From: Acidimicrobiia bacterium
GTDB taxonomy: Bacteria; Actinomycetota; Acidimicrobiia; Acidimicrobiales; SZUA-35
Length of the DNA: 33,472 bases
NCBI GenBank assembly: GCA_029861725.1
Contig: JAOTYQ010000005.1
Location: forward strand, 1-33,472
Direction of reading: 5' to 3'
In this document: piece by piece, positions 18,641 through 26,217 of the stretch
Layout: every line of letters starts with the position of its first letter
Position numbering within the stretch: the stretch's first letter is position 1
Notes under the pieces: generated by a model
The model's database searches: none
What the model was told of the DNA's origin: nothing
Seen by the model: the letters and a program-made list of their open reading frames with translations, nothing else
Translations under genes and position numbers: made by a program

Positions 18641-20709
18641 CGTGCCCTCGCCGCCGTTGGGACACCCCTGGCTCGCAGCTCGGCGTCGAGCTCGTCGGCC
18701 GCTCGGCGACCGTCGATGATGGCAGCATGGGCTCGTCTCGGGGCGACGCAGTCCCCGATGCGGCGAAGCAGCCACCGAGTGCCGGTCGTGCCCGCCGCTT
18801 CCTTCAGGCCGAAATAGAGCTCGTCCCGCGGCCGCTGATGGCTGGCGAGCACGAGCCAGTCGGGCTGGCGCTCGTCGTCGGTCCCGGTCGGGTGGTGTAG
18901 CAGGGTCAAGCGGCCATTGTCGTAGCCCATCGGAACCCGGTCGGTCGTCTGCACGATGCCCTTGGCCGAGGCCCGGTACCACCACGTCTCCATGTCGAGC
19001 GTCACCCCGAGATCCTGACCGACGACCATCGCCTTCGTGATCACCTCGACGGCGCAGCCCCGATCGGCGAGGAGCTCGGCCACCGAAGTCGCTTGATGGA
19101 AGCCGACGTCGTCGATAACGACCACCGAGCCGGAGGGCTCCGCGGTGCCCTCGAGCACGTCGACGACATCGACGATCCGCTCACCGCCGGCGTCGGCCGG
19201 GGGAGCCCACCACGGTCGTGTCGGGACCGAGCCCGTGGCCACGATCACCGCGTCCGGGGCCAACATCTCGATCAGGTCGACCGTGCCTCGGGTCTCCAAG
19301 CGGACATCGACGCCGATCCGGCGAGCCTCGGCACCGAGGTTCCGCACGAGGTCGCCCAGCTCGGCCCGGTTTGGCACGGTGGCTGCCAGCTTGACCTGAC
19401 CGCCGAGGTGGGACGACGCCTCGAGCAGCGTCACCCGGTGGCCTCGCTGCGCCGAGGTTATCGACGCTTGCAGCCCGGCCGGGCCGCCCCCGATCACGAC
19501 GGTGTCGGGCTCGGCCTCACCGGACCTGGCCGCGCCCGCCGCCGGCTGAGGAGACATCGCGTCGGTCGAGCGAGCGAGCTCCGACTCTCGACCGGTGTAC
19601 GGATTCTCGATGCAACCGAGCCACCGGTTCAGGCCCATCCGGCCAACGCATTCCTGGTTGCAGGACAGGCAGAGCCTGATGTGCTCGGCGTGGCCGGCCC
19701 GAGCCTTCGCGGCGAAGTCCGGATCGGCGATCTGGCCACGGACGACACCGATCAGGTCGGCGTGGCCTTCGGCCAGCGCCCGATCGGCCTGGAGTGGATC
19801 CTTGAACCTGCCGACGCCGACCACGGGGAGCGAGACCTCGTCGCGGATGGCCGACGGGATGAACAGGGCGTACTCCGGCGGGATGTGCATCGACGCCTCG
19901 ATCATGAACAGCGAGGCGGTGGCGACCCCGATCGAGGTGTTGATGTAGTCGACCCCGCCCCGGTCCTCGATCTGCACGGCCAGCTCGACGGCGTCGTCGA
20001 TCGTCGTGCCGCCCTCGATCAGCTCGTCGCCGCACAGCCGGACGCCGAGGACCGGCTCGGGTCCCATTCGGGCTCGTACGGCGGCGACGATCTCGTGCAG
20101 GAGGCGGGCGCGGTTGTCGAGCGAGCCGCCGTAGCCGTCGCTCCTATGGTTCGTTGCCGGTGACAGGAAGCCCCGCACGATCGAGCTGTGCGAGCACTGG
20201 AGCTCGACACCGTCGAAGCCACCTTCGATGCACCGGGCGGCGACGACCGCGTACGACTCGACGATCTCGTCGATCTCGTGCTGCTCGACGGCCTTTGGCA
20301 TCTCCCGGAACAACGGATCGGGCACGGCGGAGGGCGCCCACACCGGCAGGCGGGTGTACATCGAGGAGGCCTGGCCGCCGTTGTGGTTGATCTGGGCCAG
20401 TATCGGGGTGCCGTTGGCATGGACCGCTTCGGTGATGCGCCGGTAGCCCTCGACGACATCGGGGTGGAAGGCGTGGATCATCTTCTCGTACGGCCAGTCG
20501 GTCGGGTGGACCGAGTGCTCCTCGGTGATGATCAGGCCGGCCCCGCCTGCCGCCCTCGCCTCGTAGTACGCCACGTGCTGGTCGGACGGCTTCCCGTCCT
20601 GGGTGGCGTAGTTGGTGAGGTGTGCGCTGAATACGATGCGGTTGGGGACGGCGATCGAGCCCAGCTTGATCGGTGTGAACAGGTGCCGGTATCGGCCGGT
20701 GGCGCTCAC
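18637..20709 (-). CDS. Mycofactocin-associated FadH/OYE-family oxidoreductase (NADH:flavin / Fe-S / FAD-NAD domains)
   Basis: LFTPIKLGSIAVPNRIVFSAHLTNYA, VELQCSHSSIVRGFLSPATNHRSDGYGGSLDNRARLLHEIV, CLSCNQECVGRMGLNRWLGCIENP, VIGGGPAGLQASITSAQRGHRVTLLE. Confidence 0.85.
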   Translation of the reverse strand: MSATGRYRHLFTPIKLGSIAVPNRIVFSAHLTNYATQDGKPSDQHVAYYEARAAGGAGLIITEEHSVHPTDWPYEKMIHAFHPDVVEGYRRITEAVHANGTPILAQINHNGGQASSMYTRLPVWAPSAVPDPLFREMPKAVEQHEIDEIVESYAVVAARCIEGGFDGVELQCSHSSIVRGFLSPATNHRSDGYGGSLDNRARLLHEIVAAVRARMGPEPVLGVRLCGDELIEGGTTIDDAVELAVQIEDRGGVDYINTSIGVATASLFMIEASMHIPPEYALFIPSAIRDEVSLPVVGVGRFKDPLQADRALAEGHADLIGVVRGQIADPDFAAKARAGHAEHIRLCLSCNQECVGRMGLNRWLGCIENPYTGRESELARSTDAMSPQPAAGAARSGEAEPDTVVIGGGPAGLQASITSAQRGHRVTLLEASSHLGGQVKLAATVPNRAELGDLVRNLGAEARRIGVDVRLETRGTVDLIEMLAPDAVIVATGSVPTRPWWAPPADAGGERIVDVVDVLEGTAEPSGSVVVIDDVGFHQATSVAELLADRGCAVEVITKAMVVGQDLGVTLDMETWWYRASAKGIVQTTDRVPMGYDNGRLTLLHHPTGTDDERQPDWLVLASHQRPRDELYFGLKEAAGTTGTRWLLRRIGDCVAPRRAHAAIIDGRRAADELDAELRARGVPTAARAR

Positions 20710-20719
20710 CGTGACCCCC

Positions 20720-22681
20720 TCATGGTGTCGGCTCCATCACCCTCGAGCCGGCGGAGGCGGCCAATCCGGCGGCCCGACCTTCCCTGATCGCCTCGCCAAC
20801 GGTCCTCGCGGCGACGGCATCGCCGACGCGGATCCCCACGCCGGTCTCGGACCATGGGCCCCGGTCGGCGGAGCGGGGGCTGCAATCGACGAGCGCCTCT
20901 GCGGTGATCTGCGTGGTGACCGCACTGAACTGGTGCTCGACCGTGATCGATGACCTGCCGATCGCCCGGAGCTGTTGGCGCCGCTCGATCGCGACGCCCG
21001 CCTGCTGCAGCCGAACGTTGCAGCCGGCGAGGTCGCCGGTCAGCGACAGGAGCGTGCCAGCGATCGGATCAGGGGTGACGAAGGTGACCGTCCGACCCCG
21101 GGTGGCGAGGAGCTCGGCGATCGCGACCGCGACCGAGTTCCCGATCGGATCCCACACGGCGACCGCGGCCGGGACGAGGGCGTCGAACGCATCGCCGTCG
21201 GCGGACAGCACGTCGAGAGGGGTCAGGACGGTGGCGCCGTCGGCCACCGGCACGTCGGATGGTGTCGGTCCTGCGCCGGTTGCGAGCACGACCGGCCCGA
21301 GCCAGCCGTCGACGAGCTCGGCTGTCGCCGTCTCGCCGAGACGGAGCCGGACTCCGGCCTCGGTGGCATCGTCGACGAGCCAGTCGGCCAGCAACCCGAA
21401 CCGCTGGTGACCTGGTGCGCGGGCCACGGCTCGGAGCAGCCCACCGGCCGTGGCGGCGGCCTCGATCACGGTGACCGAGCAGCCGTAACGAGCGGCGACC
21501 CGAGCCGCTTCCAAACCCGCCGGCCCGGCACCGACCACCAGCACCGGCCGACGGTTTCCGCTACTGGGCTGCCCGTCGGCGGGGGCGGGCGGATCGGTTG
21601 TCTCGTAGCCGGCTCGGGGCTCTCCGATGCAGCTCACGATCGGGTTACGGTTGTCCCGCACCCTGCACCGCTGGTTGCAGAGAACGCACGGCCGGGGCGT
21701 GCGACCCCGGGCGATCTTGGCGACCAGATCGGAGTCGGCGATCTGGGCTCGTGTCATCTCCACCCCGTCGCAGGAACCGGCCTCGATCGCCGCTTCGGCA
21801 GCCTGGGGATCGACGATCGAGCCCTGGGCGAACACCGGCACCGCTTCGTCGACCGCGGCGCGGATGGTCGCCGTCAGGTCGAGGTTGATGTTCGTGCCGT
21901 GATGCCCGGTCGGCCGGGTCTCGGCCACCGAGAAGATCGCGCCGCGGACGACGACGAGGTAGTCGACCAGCGACACGAGCTCGGTGGCGATGCCGGCTGC
22001 CCCCTCGGGCGTGATCCCAGCCCAGGGTGCCAGCTCGTCGCAGCTGAGTCGCAGCCCGAGGATCGGCCCGGCTCCCAGTCCTTCGCGCACCGCCCCGAGC
22101 ACCTCGCGAGCGAAGCGGAGCCGGTCGCTGCCGTAGTCGTCGTCTCGCCGGTTGGTGAGGCCCGACAGGAACTGGCGGATGAGGCTGTGCTGGCCGGCAT
22201 TGATCTCGACACCGGCCAACCCGGCGTCGGTCGCCCGGGCCGCTGCGGTGGCGAAGCCTTCGACCACTGCGGCGATGTCCTCGAGCTCCATGATCTTCGG
22301 GACTTCCCTCGTGTCGACCTCAGGCTCGTCGGAGGGCGCCCACAGCTCACGTTGGGAGAAGGCCGAGCTGCCCTGCCCGCCGCTGTGGCTGAGCCCGGCC
22401 AGCACGATCGCATCGGCTCCTTGACACGCCCGGGCGATCGCCGCCCACCCGTCGGGCGCGAGCTCGGCGTCGGGGCACCGCTCGTAGGGCCAATCGGACG
22501 GGTGGACCGAGGCCGCCTCGACGACGATGGTGCCGCACCCGCCTTGGGCCCGCTCTGCGTAGTACGCGACGTGCCGCTCCGAGATGGCACGCCCCTGCGC
22601 CAGGTTGGTCTCATGGGGACCGAATAGCACGCGGTTGGGGGCCGTCCACTCGCCGATGTCGAGAGGTTGCAGCAGGTTCAT
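20720..22681 (-). CDS. Second mycofactocin-associated FadH/OYE-family oxidoreductase
   Basis: MNLLQPLDIGEWTAPNRVLFGPHETNLA, CVLCNQRCRVRDNRNPIVSCIGEPRAGYE, VLVVGAGPAGLEAARVAARYGCSVTVIE; alternative start at 22693. Confidence 0.83.
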   Translation of the reverse strand: MNLLQPLDIGEWTAPNRVLFGPHETNLAQGRAISERHVAYYAERAQGGCGTIVVEAASVHPSDWPYERCPDAELAPDGWAAIARACQGADAIVLAGLSHSGGQGSSAFSQRELWAPSDEPEVDTREVPKIMELEDIAAVVEGFATAAARATDAGLAGVEINAGQHSLIRQFLSGLTNRRDDDYGSDRLRFAREVLGAVREGLGAGPILGLRLSCDELAPWAGITPEGAAGIATELVSLVDYLVVVRGAIFSVAETRPTGHHGTNINLDLTATIRAAVDEAVPVFAQGSIVDPQAAEAAIEAGSCDGVEMTRAQIADSDLVAKIARGRTPRPCVLCNQRCRVRDNRNPIVSCIGEPRAGYETTDPPAPADGQPSSGNRRPVLVVGAGPAGLEAARVAARYGCSVTVIEAAATAGGLLRAVARAPGHQRFGLLADWLVDDATEAGVRLRLGETATAELVDGWLGPVVLATGAGPTPSDVPVADGATVLTPLDVLSADGDAFDALVPAAVAVWDPIGNSVAVAIAELLATRGRTVTFVTPDPIAGTLLSLTGDLAGCNVRLQQAGVAIERRQQLRAIGRSSITVEHQFSAVTTQITAEALVDCSPRSADRGPWSETGVGIRVGDAVAARTVGEAIREGRAAGLAASAGSRVMEPTP

Positions 22682-22697
22682 GCTGGTCGGCATTCTA

Positions 22698-22750
22698 GGT
22701 GCGGCGGGACGGTGCCCGCCGCCTGGAGTTCGGCCTTCGGCCGAACGTCC
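22698..22750. repeat. Double-hairpin 53-bp repeat, copy 1
   Basis: GGTGCGGCGGGACGGTGCCCGCCGCCTGGAGTTCGGCCTTCGGCCGAACGTCC; one loop base differs from copies 2 and 3. Confidence 0.9.
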
Positions 22751-22796
22751 CGGAACGTGACAGGTCGTGGACATCGGGTTGGGAAAGGGAAGTCCA

Positions 22797-22849
22797 GGTG
22801 CGGCGGGACGGTGCCCGCCGCCTGGAGTTCGGCCTTTGGCCGAACGTCC
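22797..22849. repeat. Double-hairpin 53-bp repeat, copy 2
   Basis: GGTGCGGCGGGACGGTGCCCGCCGCCTGGAGTTCGGCCTTTGGCCGAACGTCC. Confidence 0.92.
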
Positions 22850-22858
22850 GGGGCCCTT

Positions 22859-22911
22859 GGTGCGGCGGGACGGTGCCCGCCGCCTGGAGTTCGGCCTTTG
22901 GCCGAACGTCC
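22859..22911. repeat. Double-hairpin 53-bp repeat, copy 3 (identical to copy 2)
   Basis: Same 53 nt as copy 2; ends just after the mftC stop. Confidence 0.92.
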
Positions 22912-22915
22912 GGGG

Positions 22916-24043
22916 TCAGCTCAGCGATGCCGGCTTGCGGGTGAGCGTGACCGGGATCGGCTTCGAGTGGTTCGAGGTGGGCTCGGGCCGGTCGTAGGCA
23001 CCGACGCCGGCCAGTGCCAGCTCACCGTGCCCGCTGACGCACTCCGGGTCGGGACCGTCGAGGGGGAGGCCGGTGAAGAACTTCGCTGCCATGCAGCCGC
23101 CCTGGCAGGCATCGAACTGACCGCAGCTGGCGCACGCCCCCGCCGATTGCGGCTCCCGCAGCTCCGTGAACAGCTCCGACCTGCGCCAGATGCGATCGAA
23201 GCCGCCGGGGTCGCGAACGTTGCCGGCCTTGAACTCGTCGTGGAGGACGAACGGACAGGCGTAGACGTCACCGACCGGATCGATCAGGCAGACGACCCGG
23301 CCCGCACCGCAGAGGTTGAGGCCCGGCAGGTTCTCGTCGCCGAGCGCGTTGAGGTGGAAGAACGAGTCGCCGGTGAGCACGTGCGGTCGCTCCAGGAGCC
23401 AGTGGTACAGCTCGACCTGCTGCTCGTGGTGCGGGTGCAGCTGCTCCCAGGTGTCGGCGCCGCGGCCAGCGGGCCGGAGCCGGGTGAGTCGCAGCTCGGC
23501 GCCGTACCGATCGGCGAGCGCCTCGAAGCCGTCGAGCTGACCGATGTTGTGGCGGGTCATGACGACGCTGATCTTGAACGGGCCGAAGTCGGCGTTGGCG
23601 AGATGGTCCATCGCCGCGATCGCGGTGGCGAACGAGCCCTCGCCGCGCACGGCGTCGTTTGTGGTGCGGTCGGCGCCGTCGATCGAGATCTGGACGTCGG
23701 TGTAGTCCATGGCGGCCAGCCGGCGGGCGCCCGGACCGTCGATGCGGGAGCCGTTGGTTGAGAACTTCACCCCGACGCCGTTCGTCGTCGCGTAGTCGAC
23801 GAGATCGAAGAAATCGGGCCGGATCATCGGCTCGCCGCCGCCAATGTTGACGTAGAACACCTGCATTGCCGCCATCTCGTCGATGAGGGCGAGGACCTCC
23901 TCGGTCGACAGCTCGCGCGGGTCGCGACGACCCGACGAGCTGAGGCAATGGACGCACGCCAGATTGCAGGCGTAGGTCAGCTCCCAGGTGAGGCAGATCG
24001 GAGCGTCGAGGCCCTGCTTGAGTTCATCGGTCAGAGCGGTCAT
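22916..24043 (-). CDS. mftC: Mycofactocin radical SAM maturase MftC (SPASM)
   Basis: LTWELTYACNLACVHCLSSSGRRDPRELSTEEVLALIDEMA (CxxxCxxC), GGGEPMIRPDFF, SPASM cysteines CASCGQFDACQGGCMAAKFF; ATGA overlap with mftB. Confidence 0.95.
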   Translation of the reverse strand: MTALTDELKQGLDAPICLTWELTYACNLACVHCLSSSGRRDPRELSTEEVLALIDEMAAMQVFYVNIGGGEPMIRPDFFDLVDYATTNGVGVKFSTNGSRIDGPGARRLAAMDYTDVQISIDGADRTTNDAVRGEGSFATAIAAMDHLANADFGPFKISVVMTRHNIGQLDGFEALADRYGAELRLTRLRPAGRGADTWEQLHPHHEQQVELYHWLLERPHVLTGDSFFHLNALGDENLPGLNLCGAGRVVCLIDPVGDVYACPFVLHDEFKAGNVRDPGGFDRIWRRSELFTELREPQSAGACASCGQFDACQGGCMAAKFFTGLPLDGPDPECVSGHGELALAGVGAYDRPEPTSNHSKPIPVTLTRKPASLS

Positions 24044-24339
24044 GAGGTCACCGGTTCGAGGAAGTCGGAGGCGGCCAGAGCGGCGAGCGCCCGGGTGAAG
24101 CTCGGTCTGCGTCGATCGCTGATCCCGCAGGCGTCGAGCGCGGCGTCCGGGCTCGGATGATCACCGAGGCACTCGACGACCTCGACGAGATCGGGCGATC
24201 GGAGGAAGTTCAAGCGGCGGTTGCCGTAGTGGTAGGCGAGCGCGCCGAACGGCTCGGGTCGAAGCGCCACCCGCGGATGGAGGCGCCACGGGCCGTCGAG
24301 GGTTGTCGGAGTGGCGGTCTGGTGGTCGCTAGTAGACAC
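24040..24339 (-). CDS. mftB: Mycofactocin chaperone MftB (PqqD-like peptide recognition)
   Basis: VSTSDHQTATPTTLDGPWRLHPRVALRPEPFGALAYHYGNRRLNFLRSPDLVEVVECL; GTG start lies inside the 3' end of mftA. Confidence 0.92.
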   Translation of the reverse strand: MSTSDHQTATPTTLDGPWRLHPRVALRPEPFGALAYHYGNRRLNFLRSPDLVEVVECLGDHPSPDAALDACGISDRRRPSFTRALAALAASDFLEPVTS

Positions 24340-24487
24340 CGCACATGCCATCGATCGAGATCTCCTCGACCAATAGCTCGTCTTCGACGAGGTCTGGCTC
24401 GCCACCGGTGGGAATCGAGGGCTCTGCGGCGTCGCTAGCTGGCGCGAGGCTGGTCGGCTCGGTCTCGGTCGGTGCAGGAGTCTCCAC
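24329..24487 (-). CDS. mftA: Mycofactocin precursor peptide MftA, 52 aa
   Basis: GTG start preceded by GGAGGTTCACCC; METPAPTETEPTSLAPASDAAEPSIPTGGEPDLVEDELLVEEISIDGMCGVY* carries the diagnostic IDGMCGVY C-terminus. Confidence 0.95.
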   Translation of the reverse strand: METPAPTETEPTSLAPASDAAEPSIPTGGEPDLVEDELLVEEISIDGMCGVY

Positions 24488-24537
24488 GGGTGAACCTCCG
24501 GTCGCGGTGTCTGCTCCCAGCGATCGTAGTCGCCTCC

Positions 24538-25701
24538 TCAGCGGAGGTCGAAGCAGACCTTGATCGCTCCTCGGCTGCCGGCGTTGGCAGCGTGGGAGAT
24601 CGCATCCTGATACTGCTCCAGCGGGTATGTGGCGGAGACCAATCGGCCGAGATCGGCAGCGATCACGAGGTCCCGGGCGAGATCGAAGGTTCGGCGGGAG
24701 CCGCCGTCGGGAAGCTGCTCGGTTCCGTAGGTATAGGCCCCGACCAGCTCGGTCTCGCGGTGCCAGAGCGCGGTCAGGTCGACGTCGACCCGTCCGGGCA
24801 TGCCGACGAGCACCACGCGTCCCCTCGGCCGGGTGATGCCGATCGCCTCGTCGATCGAAGCGGCTGACCCCACGGCGTCGACGACGATGTCGGCCCCGCC
24901 GGACAACGTGCTGCCGATGAGGAAGCTGCCGGTCGCGCGGCGAACCGCTCTGGCCACCTCGCCTGGTGCGACCACCAGGTCGGCTCCGAGAGCGCGGGCC
25001 AGCTGCTGCTGCTCGGGGTGCTTGGCCCCAGCGATGATCGTCCCGGCGTCGGTCAGGCGGCGGAGGGCGGCGATCGTCACGAGGCCCATCGTCCCCGCCC
25101 CCAGAACGGCGATCGTGTCGCCGGGCCGGGCCCTGGTCTTGATGGCTGCGTGCACGCCGACCGCGGTCGGCTCGATCATGACCGCAGCTTCGTCGGACAC
25201 CTCGTCGGGCACCGGGTGGAGCTGCGACTCGTGGGCGATCAGCTCGCTCGACCAACCGCCGCCGGTCGACGCGCAGTAGCCGGTCTGGATCCCCGGCTCG
25301 AGGTCGCCAGCCACGAGGTGTCGGTAGTCGTCGCCGTCGCCCGGGGCGGCCTCTGCGAAGGGGGGCTCGAAGCCCCGGGCGGCGTGGCCGAGCACCGGTT
25401 CGAGCACGACCCGTGATCCGTCGTCGAGGCGACCGACCACCTCGTGGCCCGGCACGAAGGGGAACGACACCCACGGCTCGAAGTAGCGAGCAGAGCGGCC
25501 ATCGACGGTGGCCAGATCGGAGCCGCAGATCCCGGCCAGGATGGTCGCGACGCGATGCCAGCCTCCGCCAGGCAGGTCGGGGGGGTCGGCCTCCACCAGC
25601 GCGAGCGGCCCGGTCCGGGCTCCGCTACCGGGCCGCAGGCGGGACGACACTGCGGCGGCCGCATAGCGTGTTTCCTTCCGGCTGAACTCGAGCGCTCTCA
25701 C
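24538..25701 (-). CDS. MDR-superfamily (zinc-type) alcohol dehydrogenase, probably mycofactocin-associated
   Basis: AGICGSDLATVDG, FPFVPGHEVVGRL, EPTAVGVHAAIKTRARPGDTIAVLGAGTMGLVTIAALRR; 50 nt upstream of mftA on the same strand. Confidence 0.88.
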   Translation of the reverse strand: MRALEFSRKETRYAAAAVSSRLRPGSGARTGPLALVEADPPDLPGGGWHRVATILAGICGSDLATVDGRSARYFEPWVSFPFVPGHEVVGRLDDGSRVVLEPVLGHAARGFEPPFAEAAPGDGDDYRHLVAGDLEPGIQTGYCASTGGGWSSELIAHESQLHPVPDEVSDEAAVMIEPTAVGVHAAIKTRARPGDTIAVLGAGTMGLVTIAALRRLTDAGTIIAGAKHPEQQQLARALGADLVVAPGEVARAVRRATGSFLIGSTLSGGADIVVDAVGSAASIDEAIGITRPRGRVVLVGMPGRVDVDLTALWHRETELVGAYTYGTEQLPDGGSRRTFDLARDLVIAADLGRLVSATYPLEQYQDAISHAANAGSRGAIKVCFDLR

Positions 25702-25708
25702 CGCCCCA

Positions 25709-25714
25709 AAGCTA
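25709..25714 (-). promoter_or_regulatory. Candidate leaderless -10 (TAGCTT) for the ADH-mftABC unit
   Basis: TAGCTT-N7-GTG on the minus strand. Confidence 0.4.
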
Positions 25715-25782
25715 CCGTGCGCCGGGCCGGAGCCAGCCGGTTAGGCCCCCCAGAGCCGAACGTCGGTGTCACAGGGGCTGGC

Positions 25783-25788
25783 TAAGTT
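25783..25788 (+). promoter_or_regulatory. Candidate leaderless -10 (TAAGTT) for the CxxC protein
   Basis: TAAGTT-N8-ATG. Confidence 0.4.
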
Positions 25789-25796
25789 CGGTCGTC

Positions 25797-26126
25797 ATGA
25801 GATTCACCATCGATTGCAGCGCCTGCTCCCGCCAGCGGACGTCCAGCTGCCAGGATTGCATCGTCAGCTTCGTGACGAACCGCGAGCCCGACGAAGCGGT
25901 CGTCATCGATGCCGCCGAGTTCGCGGCGCTCCGTCGGCTGTCGGCGGCTGGGTTGATCCCCTCCGTCCGAAACGATGCCGCCAACCGGATCGAGTGGGTG
26001 ACCGACGTCGAGCTCGGCTGGCCCGACCGACCCATCGCCGACGATGCGGGGTCGCGCCCCTCGGAGGATACGAGGTCGGGGGAGGCGTCGGCCGGCGGGC
26101 CGGACTCCCTGCGAGACGCGGGCTGA
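25797..26126 (+). CDS. Small hypothetical protein with N-terminal paired CxxC
   Basis: MRFTIDCSACSRQRTSSCQDCIVSFV...; TAAGTT-N8-ATG upstream; typical coding composition. Confidence 0.7.
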   Translation: MRFTIDCSACSRQRTSSCQDCIVSFVTNREPDEAVVIDAAEFAALRRLSAAGLIPSVRNDAANRIEWVTDVELGWPDRPIADDAGSRPSEDTRSGEASAGGPDSLRDAG

Positions 26127-26217
26127 GGGGGTCGCCCGGTGGCACCGCAAGGCTACGCCAGGCGTGGGCATCGACGATCTGGTGCGCAAGCTCGTCGGAG
26201 GCACCATCCTGGAGGTG

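Noticed and set aside
20975-22627. 550-aa plus-strand ORF
   Set aside because: Antisense to an OYE gene with clear motifs; low-complexity Arg/Gly/Asp translation
22698-22911. CRISPR array
   Set aside because: Only three 53-nt units, spacers of 46 and 9 nt, strong internal hairpins, no cas genes in the window
22667-23761. Plus-strand ORF with repeated RCGGTVPAAWSSAFGRTS peptide
   Set aside because: The peptide repeat is a by-product of translating the hairpin repeats; the remainder is antisense to mftC
24329-25474. 381-aa minus-strand ORF
   Set aside because: Arg/Gly/Pro-rich out-of-frame read-through of the ADH gene; only its last 52 codons (mftA, RBS-supported GTG) are convincing
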